Positions 1 through 9,462 of a DNA stretch of 25,429 nucleotides are shown one piece after another. Below the pieces are notes generated by a model that made no database searches, was not told the origin of the DNA, and worked only from the letters and a program-made list of their open reading frames with translations. The stretch spans positions 1 to 25,429 of the forward strand of contig CAWUJM010000024.1 of assembly GCA_963922685.1 (NCBI GenBank), read 5' to 3'. The translations under genes were made by a program, and so were the position numbers. Numbering within the stretch: the first letter of the stretch is position 1; each line of letters begins with the position of its first letter. The DNA comes from JAHDBG01 sp963922685 (GTDB lineage Bacteria; Pseudomonadota; Gammaproteobacteria; Chromatiales; Chromatiaceae).

Positions 1-177
1 CACCCCTACAACCCTTATTTTTATTGGGGGTTTCTATCGCAGCGGGAATTGCTGGCAGCATGTACAGGTTATAGCCCGACAGCAGCCAGATAGCGTAGAA
101 TATTCGGAACTTATGCCTGTGTATGCAGCATAGGGTAGAAGCCCTCCCGCAACCCACCACTATGGCATCTCTTTTCC
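1..177. other. Upstream region of carA, no gene seen
   Basis: No convincing reading frame is seen. A T-rich stretch flanked by CCCC and GGGG lies near the left end (about 3-27), but the stem is too short to call a terminator. A TAGAAT hexamer at 96-101 resembles a sigma-70 -10 box, but no acceptable -35 box lies 16-18 bases upstream. The carA promoter should lie here or further left. In many gammaproteobacteria dapB precedes carA; it is not visible in this window. Confidence 0.4.
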
Positions 178-1314
178 ATGACCCAGCATGCAATCCTGGT
201 ATTAGCAGATGGCAGTATCTTTCATGGCGAATCAGTCGGCGTGGCAGGGCAGACTGTCGGCGAAGTCGTCTTTAACACTGCACTGACCGGCTATCAGGAA
301 ATCCTGACTGACCCTTCCTACGTTCGTCAGATCGTCACCCTCACTTATCCGCATATCGGCAACACCGGCACCAATCCGGAAGATGCTGAATCAGATCGGG
401 TGCAGGCTGCCGGTCTGGTCATCCGTGACCTGCCGCGATTCGCCAGCAATTTCCGCAATACACAACATCTGCGCGATTATCTGGCTGCCCATCAGATCGT
501 CGCGATTGCAGAGATTGATACCCGTCGCCTGACCCGCCTGTTACGCGAGCAGGGCGCGCAGCATGGCTGTATCCTGACCGGCACAGACCCTGATCCGGCA
601 CAGGCACTGACAGCCGCCCGGAACTTTGCTGGATTACAAGGCGTGGATCTGGCACAGCAAGTCAGTACCCGGTCTGAATATACCTGGCAGACCGGCAGCT
701 GGCAGCTGGGCAGTGGCTATCTGACGCTGGATCCGGCGCAGGCTGATTATCACGTAATCGCTTATGATTTTGGCATCAAGCGCAATATTCTGCGGATGCT
801 GGCTGATCGTGGCTGCCGCCTGACTGTCATCCCGGCCCAGACAGCCGCTGATCAGGTACTGGCATTACACCCGGATGGTGTGTTTCTCTCCAACGGCCCG
901 GGCGACCCGGCACCCTGTGATTATGCGATCCGCGCAATCCGCCAGATTGTTGCCAGCGGTATACCGACCTTCGGTATCTGCCTGGGCCATCAGTTGCTGG
1001 CACTGGCCAGCGGTGCACAGACGGTGAAGATGAAGTTCGGCCACCATGGTGCAAACCACCCGGTACAGGAACTGGCCAGTGGACGCGTGATGATCAGCAG
1101 CCAGAACCACGGCTTTGCAGTGGACGAAGCCAGCCTGCCGGACTGCCTGGTCGCAACCCACAAATCTTTGTTCGATGGCTCATTGCAGGGTGTGCATCAC
1201 ACCGACCAGCCCGCCTTCGGTTTTCAGGGCCATCCGGAAGCCAGCCCGGGGCCACATGATGTGGCGCCGGTATTTGATCATTTCATTGATCTGATTGCCT
1301 CTCACAGGACCTGA
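178..1314 (+). CDS. carA: Carbamoyl-phosphate synthase small (glutaminase) subunit
   Basis: CarA hydrolyses glutamine and passes ammonia to CarB, which makes carbamoyl phosphate for pyrimidines and arginine in the cytoplasm. The protein is 378 residues, close to E. coli CarA. The N-terminal domain is specific to CarA (LADGSIFHGESVG, then TGYQEILTDPSY). The C-terminal class I glutamine amidotransferase domain shows SNGPGDPA, the nucleophile Cys268 in GICLGHQLLALA, and His352/Glu354 in FQGHPEASPGPHD, so the catalytic triad is intact. The ATG at 178 matches the family start, although no strong ribosome binding site precedes it. carB follows after 10 bases, consistent with a carAB operon. Confidence 0.97.
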   Translation: MTQHAILVLADGSIFHGESVGVAGQTVGEVVFNTALTGYQEILTDPSYVRQIVTLTYPHIGNTGTNPEDAESDRVQAAGLVIRDLPRFASNFRNTQHLRDYLAAHQIVAIAEIDTRRLTRLLREQGAQHGCILTGTDPDPAQALTAARNFAGLQGVDLAQQVSTRSEYTWQTGSWQLGSGYLTLDPAQADYHVIAYDFGIKRNILRMLADRGCRLTVIPAQTAADQVLALHPDGVFLSNGPGDPAPCDYAIRAIRQIVASGIPTFGICLGHQLLALASGAQTVKMKFGHHGANHPVQELASGRVMISSQNHGFAVDEASLPDCLVATHKSLFDGSLQGVHHTDQPAFGFQGHPEASPGPHDVAPVFDHFIDLIASHRT

Positions 1315-1324
1315 TGCCGCCGCT

Positions 1325-4300
1325 ATGCCAAAACAGACTGATATCCAGCGAGTACTGCTGATCGGCGCCGGCCCGATCGTCATCGGACAGGCCTGTGAAT
1401 TTGATTATTCCGGTGCCCAGGCATGTAAAGCACTGCGCGAGGCCGGTTGTGAGGTGATTCTGGTGAATTCAAACCCGGCCACCATCATGACCGACCCGGA
1501 GATGGCCGATGCGATCTACATAGAACCGATCACCTGGCGCACGGTGGCCGGGATCATCGAACGTGAACAACCGGATGCGTTATTGCCGACGATGGGTGGC
1601 CAGACCGCACTGAATTGTGCTCTGGATCTGGAACGACACGGTGTGCTGGCGAAGCATCAGGTGAAGATGATCGGTGCCACCCGTGAAGCGATTGATAAGG
1701 CAGAAGACCGTGATCTGTTTCGTCAGGCGATGCATCGGATCGGGCTGGACATGCCACGTTCGCGGATCGCACACAATCTGGAACAGGCTCGTGCCGCCCA
1801 GGTCGAAATCGGCTTTCCGACCATTATCCGCCCGTCATTCACCATGGGGGGTAGTGGCGGCGGAATTGCGTATAACCTGGAAGAATTCGAGGCCATCTGT
1901 CGCCGAGGGCTGGATCTGTCACCCACCTCAGAGCTGCTGATTGAAGAATCGATTGCGGGCTGGAAAGAATACGAAATGGAGGTAGTGCGGGATTGTCAGG
2001 ACAATTGCATCATTGTGTGCGCTATTGAAAATCTGGATCCGATGGGGGTGCATACCGGCGATTCCATCACGGTCGCACCAGCACAGACCCTGACTGATAA
2101 AGAATATCAGATTATGCGTAACGCCTCGCTCGCCGTCCTGCGCGAGATCGGGGTGGATACCGGGGGCTCTAACGTCCAGTTTGCGATCAATCCGGCAGAT
2201 GGTCGCATGATCATCATTGAGATGAATCCGCGCGTCTCACGCTCATCAGCACTGGCCTCAAAGGCAACCGGTTTTCCGATCGCGAAGGTCGCAGCCAAGC
2301 TGGCAATTGGCTATACCCTGGATGAACTGCAGAATGATATCACCGGTGGCGTGACGCCAGCTTCATTTGAGCCATCCATTGATTATGTCGTTACCAAGAT
2401 ACCCCGCTTCGCCTTCGAAAAATTTCCACAGGCCGACAGCAGCCTGACCACCCAGATGAAGTCTGTCGGTGAAGTCATGGCGATGGGTCGTACCTTCCAG
2501 GAGTCACTGCACAAGGCAATTCGCGGCCTGGAAACCGGCGTGTGCGGACTGGAACCGCTGTTGCCACCGGATCAGGAACAGGCTGCATTACAACGTCTGC
2601 TCAGCCATCCGGGTGCCGAACGACTCTGGTATCTGGCGGATGCGCTGCGGGCCGGGATGGCCGAGGAAGACGTACAGGCTGCAACCCGGATTGATCCCTG
2701 GTTTGTGGCCCAGATTGCCGATCTGGTGCGGGAAGAGACGCAAGTGCAGCAGCAAGGCTTGAGTGCACTGGATCAGACCCGGCTGCGCCGACTGAAGCGC
2801 AAGGGCTTTGCTGACCAGCGCCTGGCCCAGCTACTGGGTGTGACCGAAACCACAATCCGGGCACACCGCCATCAACTGGGTATTCGCCCGGTGTATAAAC
2901 GAGTGGATACCTGTGCGGCAGAATTCGCTTCAGGCACCGCCTACCTGTATTCGACCTACGAAGAAAGCTGCGAATCAGAGCCGACGCAACGTGACAAGAT
3001 CATGGTGCTCGGCGGCGGCCCGAACCGGATCGGACAGGGGATCGAATTTGATTATTGTTGCGTGCATGCCGCCCTGGCAATGCGCGCAGATGGTTATGAA
3101 ACCATCATGGTCAACTGCAACCCGGAGACTGTCTCAACCGATTATGATACCTCGGATCGGCTGTATTTTGAGCCGCTGACACTGGAAGATGTTCTCGAAA
3201 TTGTCGATCTGGAACAACCAAAAGGGATTATCGTCCATTACGGTGGCCAGACCCCGCTGAAGCTGGCCCGTGACCTGGAGGCAGCAGGTGCGCCGATTAT
3301 CGGCACCTCACCTGATTCGATAGACCTGGCGGAAGATCGCGAACGTTTCCAGCACTTAGTCGACCAGCTGGGCCTGAAACAACCGCCGAACCGAACCGCA
3401 ACGAATACGGCTGAAGCGATCAGCCGGGCAACCGAAATCGGCTTTCCACTGGTGGTACGTCCGTCTTATGTCCTGGGCGGGCGTGCGATGGAAATTGTAC
3501 ATGACAATGCCGGGCTGGAACGCTACATGCAGCAGGCAGTCGCTGTGTCCAACCAGTCACCGGTATTGCTGGATCGCTTTCTGGACGATGCGATAGAGGT
3601 CGATATTGATGCGATCTGTGATGGCAAACAGGTGCTGATCGGTTCCGTCATGGAACATATCGAACAGGCCGGGGTACATTCAGGCGATTCGGCCTGTTCC
3701 CTGCCGCCTTACACATTGAGCAGCGAGATACAACAACAGTTACACGAACAGGTACGTGCCCTGGCGCATGGGCTACAGGTGGTTGGCCTGATGAACACAC
3801 AATTTGCGATACAAGGCGATACCATTTATCTGTTAGAAGTGAACCCACGTGCCTCACGCACCGTGCCGTTTGTCTCCAAGGCGATTGGTCTGCCACTGGC
3901 AAAGATTGCAGCACGTTGTATGGTCGGCAAAACGCTGGCCGAACAACAGGTCACACAGATACCACAACCCGCGCACTATTTTGTTAAGGAAGCGGTCTTT
4001 CCATTCAACAAATTTCCCGGGGTGGATACCATCCTGGGCCCGGAGATGAAATCAACTGGCGAAGTGATGGGCGTCGGCAACACCTTTGGTGAGGCGTTCG
4101 CGAAGGCGATGGAAGGCAGTGGTACCCGACTGCCGCATAGTGGGAAGGCGTTTATTTCGGTGCGCCGGGCAGATCGGAAACGAATGATCGCGGTTGCCCG
4201 CGATCTGAGCGAACTTGGATTCAGCCTGTCTGCGACCCGGGGCACAGCACGTACTCTGCAGGCCGCCGGTATCACCTGCACCCGGGTGAACAAGGTGACC

Positions 4301-4546
4301 GAAGGCCGCCCTCATGTCGTGGATCAGATCAAGAATGGTGAATTCCGGTTGATTATCAATACCACTGAAGGCAAACAGGCCACCGCCGACTCCCGTTCAA
4401 TCCGGGCGACCGCACTGCAGCACAAAGTCAGTTATACCACGACTTTATCAGGTGCCGAGGCGATCGTTCTGGCCCTGCAACAACCGCATGAACTGCATGT
4501 AAACAACCTGAGTGAACTGCATTCTGCCACACAAATGACACCCTGA
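1325..4546 (+). CDS. carB: Carbamoyl-phosphate synthase large subunit
   Basis: CarB is the ATP-dependent synthetase half of carbamoyl-phosphate synthase. Starting at the ATG at 1325 gives 1073 residues, the same as E. coli CarB. The frame extends upstream to a TTG at 1295, but that would add ten non-homologous residues and overlap carA. The protein has two homologous ATP-grasp halves. The first begins with VLLIGAGPIVIGQACEFDYSG, the second with IMVLGGGPNRIGQGIEFDYC. Each carries an NSNPATIMTDPE- or NCNPETVSTDYD-type motif and an EMNPRVSRSS- or EVNPRASRTV-type metal-binding motif. The C-terminal allosteric MGS-like domain includes FISVRRADRKRM and NTTEGKQ. The stop codon overlaps the greA start by one base, so translation is probably coupled. 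Confidence 0.98.
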   Translation: MPKQTDIQRVLLIGAGPIVIGQACEFDYSGAQACKALREAGCEVILVNSNPATIMTDPEMADAIYIEPITWRTVAGIIEREQPDALLPTMGGQTALNCALDLERHGVLAKHQVKMIGATREAIDKAEDRDLFRQAMHRIGLDMPRSRIAHNLEQARAAQVEIGFPTIIRPSFTMGGSGGGIAYNLEEFEAICRRGLDLSPTSELLIEESIAGWKEYEMEVVRDCQDNCIIVCAIENLDPMGVHTGDSITVAPAQTLTDKEYQIMRNASLAVLREIGVDTGGSNVQFAINPADGRMIIIEMNPRVSRSSALASKATGFPIAKVAAKLAIGYTLDELQNDITGGVTPASFEPSIDYVVTKIPRFAFEKFPQADSSLTTQMKSVGEVMAMGRTFQESLHKAIRGLETGVCGLEPLLPPDQEQAALQRLLSHPGAERLWYLADALRAGMAEEDVQAATRIDPWFVAQIADLVREETQVQQQGLSALDQTRLRRLKRKGFADQRLAQLLGVTETTIRAHRHQLGIRPVYKRVDTCAAEFASGTAYLYSTYEESCESEPTQRDKIMVLGGGPNRIGQGIEFDYCCVHAALAMRADGYETIMVNCNPETVSTDYDTSDRLYFEPLTLEDVLEIVDLEQPKGIIVHYGGQTPLKLARDLEAAGAPIIGTSPDSIDLAEDRERFQHLVDQLGLKQPPNRTATNTAEAISRATEIGFPLVVRPSYVLGGRAMEIVHDNAGLERYMQQAVAVSNQSPVLLDRFLDDAIEVDIDAICDGKQVLIGSVMEHIEQAGVHSGDSACSLPPYTLSSEIQQQLHEQVRALAHGLQVVGLMNTQFAIQGDTIYLLEVNPRASRTVPFVSKAIGLPLAKIAARCMVGKTLAEQQVTQIPQPAHYFVKEAVFPFNKFPGVDTILGPEMKSTGEVMGVGNTFGEAFAKAMEGSGTRLPHSGKAFISVRRADRKRMIAVARDLSELGFSLSATRGTARTLQAAGITCTRVNKVTEGRPHVVDQIKNGEFRLIINTTEGKQATADSRSIRATALQHKVSYTTTLSGAEAIVLALQQPHELHVNNLSELHSATQMTP

Positions 4547-5022
4547 TGGAAAAACAACCGATTACGGTACAGGGCGCAGAACGGCTGCGTCAGGAACTGC
4601 ACCACCTGAAGACTGTTGAACGCCCTGGTATCATCCAGGCGATTGCCGAGGCACGCGCGCATGGCGACCTGAAAGAAAATGCCGAATATCACGCGGCACG
4701 CGAACAACAGGGCTTTATCGAAGGCCGCATCAAAGAGATTGAAGCCTGCCTGTCGTGTGCACAGATCATTGATGTCACACAACTAAACGCAGATGGCCGG
4801 GTAGTCTTCGGCAGCACCGTGGAACTGCTGGATCTGGATACAGAAGAGACGATACGGTATCAGATCGTTGGTGAACAGGAGGCAGACATCAAAGACCATC
4901 GGCTGTCGATTGCATCACCGATCGCGCGCGCACTGATCGGGAAGCACACAGCAGACGAAGTCAGTCTGACCGTACCAGGCGGCAAACGTGAATTTGAAAT
5001 TATCGCTGTACATTACCTCTGA
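4546..5022 (+). CDS. greA: Transcription elongation factor GreA
   Basis: GreA enters the RNA polymerase secondary channel and stimulates cleavage of backtracked transcripts. The product is 158 residues, the standard GreA length. The N-terminal coiled coil contains the tip motif GDLKENAEYHAAREQQGFIEGRI, written here only as its landmarks: GDLKENAEYHAA, with the two acidic residues D and E that position Mg2+. The C-terminal FKBP-like domain contains SIASPIARALIGK and ends in VPGGKREFEI. The start ATG overlaps the carB stop. A carAB-greA order is common in gammaproteobacteria; surE as the next gene is less usual. Confidence 0.97.
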   Translation: MEKQPITVQGAERLRQELHHLKTVERPGIIQAIAEARAHGDLKENAEYHAAREQQGFIEGRIKEIEACLSCAQIIDVTQLNADGRVVFGSTVELLDLDTEETIRYQIVGEQEADIKDHRLSIASPIARALIGKHTADEVSLTVPGGKREFEIIAVHYL

Positions 5023-5025
5023 ACC

Positions 5026-5778
5026 ATGCGTATCCTGATCAGCAATGACGATGGCTATATGGCACCCGGCCTGCATATGCTGGCCGATACCCTGCGACAG
5101 ATAGCCGAAATTATCGTGGTTGCACCCGACCGCGACTACAGTGGTGCCAGCCATTCACTCAGCCTGACTCAGCCGATCCGCACCAGTCGCCTGGACAATG
5201 GCGTCATCCGGGTGGAAGGCACTCCGACTGATTGTGTGCACCTGGCACTCACCGGGATGATCCCGGAACCGATTGACATGGTGGTCAGCGGCATCAACGC
5301 CGGGGCAAATATGGGTGACGATGTGTTGTATTCCGGCACCGTCGCAGCCGCTACTGAAGGTCGCCATCTGGGCCTGCCCGCGATCGCTATCTCCATGACG
5401 ACCCATAATCCGCAACACAATGCGACTGCAGCGCGTATTGCGCGCGAACTGGTACACAAGCTGCAACAACACAATCCGTTCAGCAATAACACCATCCTGA
5501 ATGTGAATGTACCGGATATTCCATATACTGACCTGCAGGGACTGCGCAGCACCCGACTGGGCCATCGGCATCTGGCAGAACCAGCGATTCATGCGACCGA
5601 TCCACGTGGCCGCCCGTTGTACTGGATTGGTGCTGCCGGAGATGCAGCAGACGATGGTGCAGAAACCGACTTTGCGGCTGTCGCTGACCACTATGTCTCC
5701 GTCACCCCGATACAAGTCGACCTGACCCGTCATACCGCACGCCAGACCGTCGCAGACTGGCTGCACCAACCCGCCTGA
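5026..5778 (+). CDS. surE: 5'/3'-nucleotidase SurE
   Basis: SurE is a cytoplasmic, metal-dependent phosphatase that removes phosphate from nucleoside monophosphates and short polyphosphates; it is linked to stationary-phase survival. The frame gives 250 residues (E. coli about 253). The metal-binding NDDGYMAPGL follows the start, with APDRDYSGASHSLSL next and the signature SGINAGANMGDDVLYSGTV later. The start lies three bases after the greA stop. surE and pcm are adjacent, as in many proteobacteria, where they form a stress-survival pair with nlpD and rpoS. Those two genes do not follow here. Confidence 0.96.
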   Translation: MRILISNDDGYMAPGLHMLADTLRQIAEIIVVAPDRDYSGASHSLSLTQPIRTSRLDNGVIRVEGTPTDCVHLALTGMIPEPIDMVVSGINAGANMGDDVLYSGTVAAATEGRHLGLPAIAISMTTHNPQHNATAARIARELVHKLQQHNPFSNNTILNVNVPDIPYTDLQGLRSTRLGHRHLAEPAIHATDPRGRPLYWIGAAGDAADDGAETDFAAVADHYVSVTPIQVDLTRHTARQTVADWLHQPA

Positions 5779-5835
5779 TCTCCCCCGCCTGCCAGCATCA
5801 TGCCACTGCCACCTCATTCGTCATCCGGCCGGGGC

Positions 5836-6471
5836 ATGACCTCCGAACGCACTCGTGTGCGCCTGACCCGACGCATCCAGCAACAAGGCATCCGGCATAC
5901 TGCGGTCCTGGAACGTATCCGCCAGGTACCGCGCCACCTGTTCGTGGACGAAGCAATCGCCAGCCGCGCCTATGAAGACAGTGCCCTCCCGATCGGCAAC
6001 AACCAGACCATCTCACAACCGTATATCGTTGCGCGCATGACCGAGGCCCTGCTGGCGGCAGGCCCGGTCGAACAGGTGCTTGAGATCGGCACCGGATCCG
6101 GCTACCAGACTGCTGTACTGGCACCTCTGGTGCGACGGGTCTATACCATCGAACGTATCGGCACCCTGTTACGCCAGGCCAGACAACGCTTCCAGCAACT
6201 CCGGCTGAAAAACATCCGCACCCGGCACGATGACGGCACCCGGGGCTGGCCCGATTATGCGCCGTTTGATGGCATACTCCTGACCGCCGCACCCGCCGGA
6301 ATACCGACCGGTCTGCTGACACAATTGCGTACCGGAGGTCGCATGATACTACCGGTCGGACCACCGGAAAAACAAACCCTGCAGTGCCTGACCCGCACAA
6401 CCGAAGGCTATGATCAGCAGATTATGGAACCTGTCCGCTTCGTACCCCTGCTGGCCGACATCAGTCGATAA
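5836..6471 (+). CDS. pcm: Protein-L-isoaspartate O-methyltransferase
   Basis: Pcm methylates isoaspartyl residues in damaged proteins using S-adenosylmethionine, starting their repair. I place the start at the ATG at 5836 (MTSERTRVRL, 211 residues) because Pseudomonas-type Pcm begins with the same MTS-RTR pattern. An in-frame ATG at 5800 would add twelve residues without obvious homology. The Rossmann methyltransferase fold is shown by VLEIGTGSGYQTAVLAPL (motif I). ALPIGNNQTISQPYIVARMTE is the family-specific substrate loop, of which NNQTISQPY is the core. GGRMILPVGP and VRFVPLL lie near the end. It follows surE, its usual neighbour. Confidence 0.95.
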   Translation: MTSERTRVRLTRRIQQQGIRHTAVLERIRQVPRHLFVDEAIASRAYEDSALPIGNNQTISQPYIVARMTEALLAAGPVEQVLEIGTGSGYQTAVLAPLVRRVYTIERIGTLLRQARQRFQQLRLKNIRTRHDDGTRGWPDYAPFDGILLTAAPAGIPTGLLTQLRTGGRMILPVGPPEKQTLQCLTRTTEGYDQQIMEPVRFVPLLADISR

Positions 6472-6494
6472 CACTCAACATAGTGCTGTCATTG

Positions 6495-8501
6495 ATGCGC
6501 CATATTCAGAATCATCATCAGGAACAGCGTCTGTTATCTCATCGCCTGCTGGTGGCAACTGTGGGTATCGTACTCATACTCGCACTGTTAATCGCCCGGA
6601 TGGTGCAACTGCAGATTGTTGATCATGACCATTTCACCACTTTATCCAAAGATAACCGGGTGCGCTTAGAACCGCTGCCACCCACTCGTGGCCTGATTTA
6701 TGACCGGAACGGTGTGTTACTGGCCCGGAATCAGCCCGCCTACAGTCTGGAGATGATTCCGGAACAGGTACCTGATACCGAACAGACATGGCACAGGCTG
6801 AGTCAGCTGATTACCATCAGTGCTCAGGATCGGGCACGATTTGAGCAGATTAAACAACGTCGCCGCCGGTTTGAACGCATCCCGGTACGCATGAATCTGA
6901 CCGCAGAGGAAGCGGCCCGTTTTGCTGTTGTGAAGCATCAGTTTCCGGGCCTGGATATCCAGGCCCGTCTGTTACGCCACTATCCTCATCCGTCAGCAAC
7001 CGCTCATCTGCTTGGTTATGTGAGCCGGATCAGCCAGCAGGATCTGGATCGGATGAAACACCCGTCGCATTATGCCGGTACCACCCATATCGGTAAGATC
7101 GGTCTGGAAAAGACATACGAAGATGTCCTGTATGGCTCCGTTGGCACCCGTCAGGTCGAAGCCAATGCCATGGGACGTGTCATCCGGGTCTTACAACAAC
7201 AGGCTCCCGTGCCAGGCCAGGATCTGCATCTGTATCTTGACAGCCATCTGCAACAGACGACGCTGACTGCCTTTGGTGAACATCAGGGTGCTGCGGTTGC
7301 CCTGGATCCGAAGACCGGGGGCATTTTAGCGATGGTCAGCAAGCCGACCTACGATCCGAATCTGTTTGTTCAGGGAATCAGTCATGCCGACTACCAGGCA
7401 TTACGCAATAACCCGGATCAGCCATTGTATGATCGGGCCCTGCGTGGTCAGTACCCACCCGGTTCCACCATCAAGCCGTTCATGGGGCTGGGTGCATTAG
7501 AACATAACCATGTCGATGACCAGCATTCTGTCCTGTGCCACGGTTATTTTCAATTACCGAATCAGAGACATAAATACCGTGACTGGAAAAAGGCCGGGCA
7601 CGGCCGGATCAACCTGGACGCTGCGATTACCCAATCGTGTGATGTCTATTTTTACCGGCTCGCGTATGAGATGGGCGTGGATGCGCTCAGCACTGCTCTG
7701 GCTCTGTTCGGTTTCGGTGAACGTACCGGGATTGATTTACTGGGAGAGGCACGCGGTATTTTACCTTCTCGTGCCTGGAAACAACGCAACCGTGCCCTGC
7801 CCTGGTATCCGGGCGAGACCGTGATCATGGGTATCGGCCAGGGCTATTTTCTGAGTACGCCGTTGCAGCTGGCTGCGGCTACGGCAGCGATTGCAAATAA
7901 TGGCCTGTATCACAGCCCGCGTCTGGTCAGATTTGTGCAGGATCGTGACAAGACACAGCACACCCGGATTCCGACCGAGACCCGCCGACTACCAATCCGC
8001 GATCCGGCACACTGGGCTTATATCCGGGCCGCTATGGAACATGTTGTGACGCATCCACGCGGCACTGCACGCAATCTCAGGACAGCAGATTATCGTATCG
8101 CTGGCAAGACCGGTACGGCCCAGGTCTTCAGTATCAAACAGGATGAGGAATATGATGATTCCAGGATCACCAGACAGCAACGTGATCATGCCCTGTTCAT
8201 TGCGTATGCACCGATTGAGGATCCGCAGATTGCTGTCGCTGTGATCGTCGAAAATGGTGGCAGCGGCGGTGCCGTAGCTGCGCCGATTGCGTATCAGATG
8301 ATAGCCGCCTATCTGCGTTCACAGGATACCGTTTTCAACCCGTCATACGTAACGCCTGGCGGATCACGTCAACACCCGCTGCCGGATGACCTGTCAGGTG
8401 TCGCCGCCAGGCCCTGGCACCCGGCTGGCCCTGAAACAGTCCCGGCAGATGCCGGGTCATCCGGTGCAGCGGCACACCAACAGCCAGTTGCTGCTGAATA
8501 A
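6495..8501 (+). CDS. mrdA: Penicillin-binding protein 2 (elongation transpeptidase)
   Basis: PBP2 is the monofunctional class B transpeptidase that cross-links peptidoglycan for the Rod elongasome at the inner membrane. The start at 6495 (MRHIQNHHQEQ) is preferred; a GTG at 6483 is also in frame. A single membrane helix (about residues 20-40, VATVGIVLILALLIA) precedes the pedestal domain with RGLIYDRNG. Active-site motifs are all present: Ser324 in GSTIKP, SCD at 381-383, and KTGTAQ at 538. These match E. coli PBP2 (S330, S387, K544) closely. The frame runs about 40 residues past the usual C-terminus, and this tail is antisense to the end of dusA. rodA, the usual partner, does not follow. Confidence 0.95.
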   Translation: MRHIQNHHQEQRLLSHRLLVATVGIVLILALLIARMVQLQIVDHDHFTTLSKDNRVRLEPLPPTRGLIYDRNGVLLARNQPAYSLEMIPEQVPDTEQTWHRLSQLITISAQDRARFEQIKQRRRRFERIPVRMNLTAEEAARFAVVKHQFPGLDIQARLLRHYPHPSATAHLLGYVSRISQQDLDRMKHPSHYAGTTHIGKIGLEKTYEDVLYGSVGTRQVEANAMGRVIRVLQQQAPVPGQDLHLYLDSHLQQTTLTAFGEHQGAAVALDPKTGGILAMVSKPTYDPNLFVQGISHADYQALRNNPDQPLYDRALRGQYPPGSTIKPFMGLGALEHNHVDDQHSVLCHGYFQLPNQRHKYRDWKKAGHGRINLDAAITQSCDVYFYRLAYEMGVDALSTALALFGFGERTGIDLLGEARGILPSRAWKQRNRALPWYPGETVIMGIGQGYFLSTPLQLAAATAAIANNGLYHSPRLVRFVQDRDKTQHTRIPTETRRLPIRDPAHWAYIRAAMEHVVTHPRGTARNLRTADYRIAGKTGTAQVFSIKQDEEYDDSRITRQQRDHALFIAYAPIEDPQIAVAVIVENGGSGGAVAAPIAYQMIAAYLRSQDTVFNPSYVTPGGSRQHPLPDDLSGVAARPWHPAGPETVPADAGSSGAAAHQQPVAAE

Positions 8502-9291
8502 AGGGCAGCAATTGTTGCACGACCTGGTGCCGCGAATGTCCTGTCGGCTGATCTCCCCAGAACCGTGTATCCACTTCCGTCAGGAGCCAGGGGTTGTGAT
8601 ACACAGCCCGCCCTGACATGACCCCGTCTACCTGTTCCAGTTGTGCTGCAACAGCATCCAGCGTATCAATACCCCCGTTGATGATAATTTCCAGTTGCGG
8701 AAAGGCCTGCTTGAGCCGGTGCACAACGGCATAGCGCAATGGCGGTATCTCGCGATTCTGTTTCGGACTCAGGCCATGTAACCAGGCCTTGCGTGCATGC
8801 ACAATAAAGGTTGTGCAACCTGCGGTCGCCACTGTCTGCACAAACTGATGCAGTTCAACCTCACTGTCCTGCTGGTCGATACCGATCCGGTGTTTGACGG
8901 TGACCGGCAGACAGGTAGCTGCCCGCATCGCTGCGACACACTCGGCCACTAACGCTGGTTCTGCCATCAGGCAGGCACCAAAGCGACCAGCCTGTACCCG
9001 ATCTGACGGACAACCGACATTCAGGTTGACTTCATCATAGCCCCAGGCCTCAGCCAGTTCAGCGCAACACGCCAGTGCCGCAGGGTCACTCCCCCCCAGC
9101 TGCAATGCCAGCGGATGTTCCAGCGGATCAAATGCCAGAAAGTGTGCCGGATCACGATGCAGCAGCGCACCGGTAGTCACCATTTCGGTATACAGTAACG
9201 TCCGGCGCGTCAGCTGGCGCAGAAAATAACGACAGAACCGATCTGTCCGGTGTAACATCGGTGCGACACAAAATCTGCGACTGAGCGACAT
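8335..9291 (-). CDS. dusA: tRNA-dihydrouridine synthase A
   Basis: DusA is a flavoenzyme that reduces uridines in the D-loop of tRNA (positions 20/20a in E. coli). The frame opens at 9318, but the ATG at 9291 gives MSLSRRFCVAPML, which fits the family and has an AGGA ribosome binding site about seven bases upstream. The product is 318 residues. The FMN-binding TIM barrel starts with APMLHRTDRFCRYFLR. The presumed catalytic cysteine is Cys94 in NVGCPSDRVQ, followed by GRFGACLM. VHARKAWLHGLSPKQNR and INGGI are also typical. The C-terminus LFQGQPGARAWRRHL is the usual DusA end. The gene is convergent with mrdA and overlaps its last 167 bases. Confidence 0.96.
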   Translation of the reverse strand: MSLSRRFCVAPMLHRTDRFCRYFLRQLTRRTLLYTEMVTTGALLHRDPAHFLAFDPLEHPLALQLGGSDPAALACCAELAEAWGYDEVNLNVGCPSDRVQAGRFGACLMAEPALVAECVAAMRAATCLPVTVKHRIGIDQQDSEVELHQFVQTVATAGCTTFIVHARKAWLHGLSPKQNREIPPLRYAVVHRLKQAFPQLEIIINGGIDTLDAVAAQLEQVDGVMSGRAVYHNPWLLTEVDTRFWGDQPTGHSRHQVVQQLLPFIQQQLAVGVPLHRMTRHLPGLFQGQPGARAWRRHLTGHPAAGVDVIRQALRMTG

Positions 9292-9462
9292 CTGCTGACT
9301 TCCTGTGTCTCTGACCAATACCGTATTCTGGTAATGGTTAAATTCTGACTGCTGCTGATTTTGCAGTTAGTGGAGTGATATCCGGGACTACGCTGATGGC
9401 TCATCGATTATGATTCAGCGACAGCTGTGTTGATTCATGCTGATTGAGGTTGACACCCCCGC
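9292..9462. promoter_or_regulatory. dusA leader with imperfect inverted repeat
   Basis: This is the only sizeable gap in the minus-strand translation block, between the mtaB stop and the dusA start. It holds an imperfect inverted repeat with arms at 9315-9322 (CCAATACC) and 9330-9337 (GGTAATGG), one mismatch and a seven-base spacer. The repeat sits about 25 bases before the dusA start codon. It could be a protein-binding site or a leader hairpin. No confident -35/-10 pair or terminator was found. The position suggests that dusA may have its own promoter here. Confidence 0.25.

Noticed and set aside
1..30. Terminator of an upstream gene
   Set aside because: The possible stem is only four pairs around a long loop, and the T-run lies within the loop.
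865..1161. Antisense frame inside carA, and many similar frames opposite carB, surE, cysS and others
   Set aside because: They lie fully within strongly supported genes, have no family motifs and no start signals; high-GC genes often leave such shadow frames.
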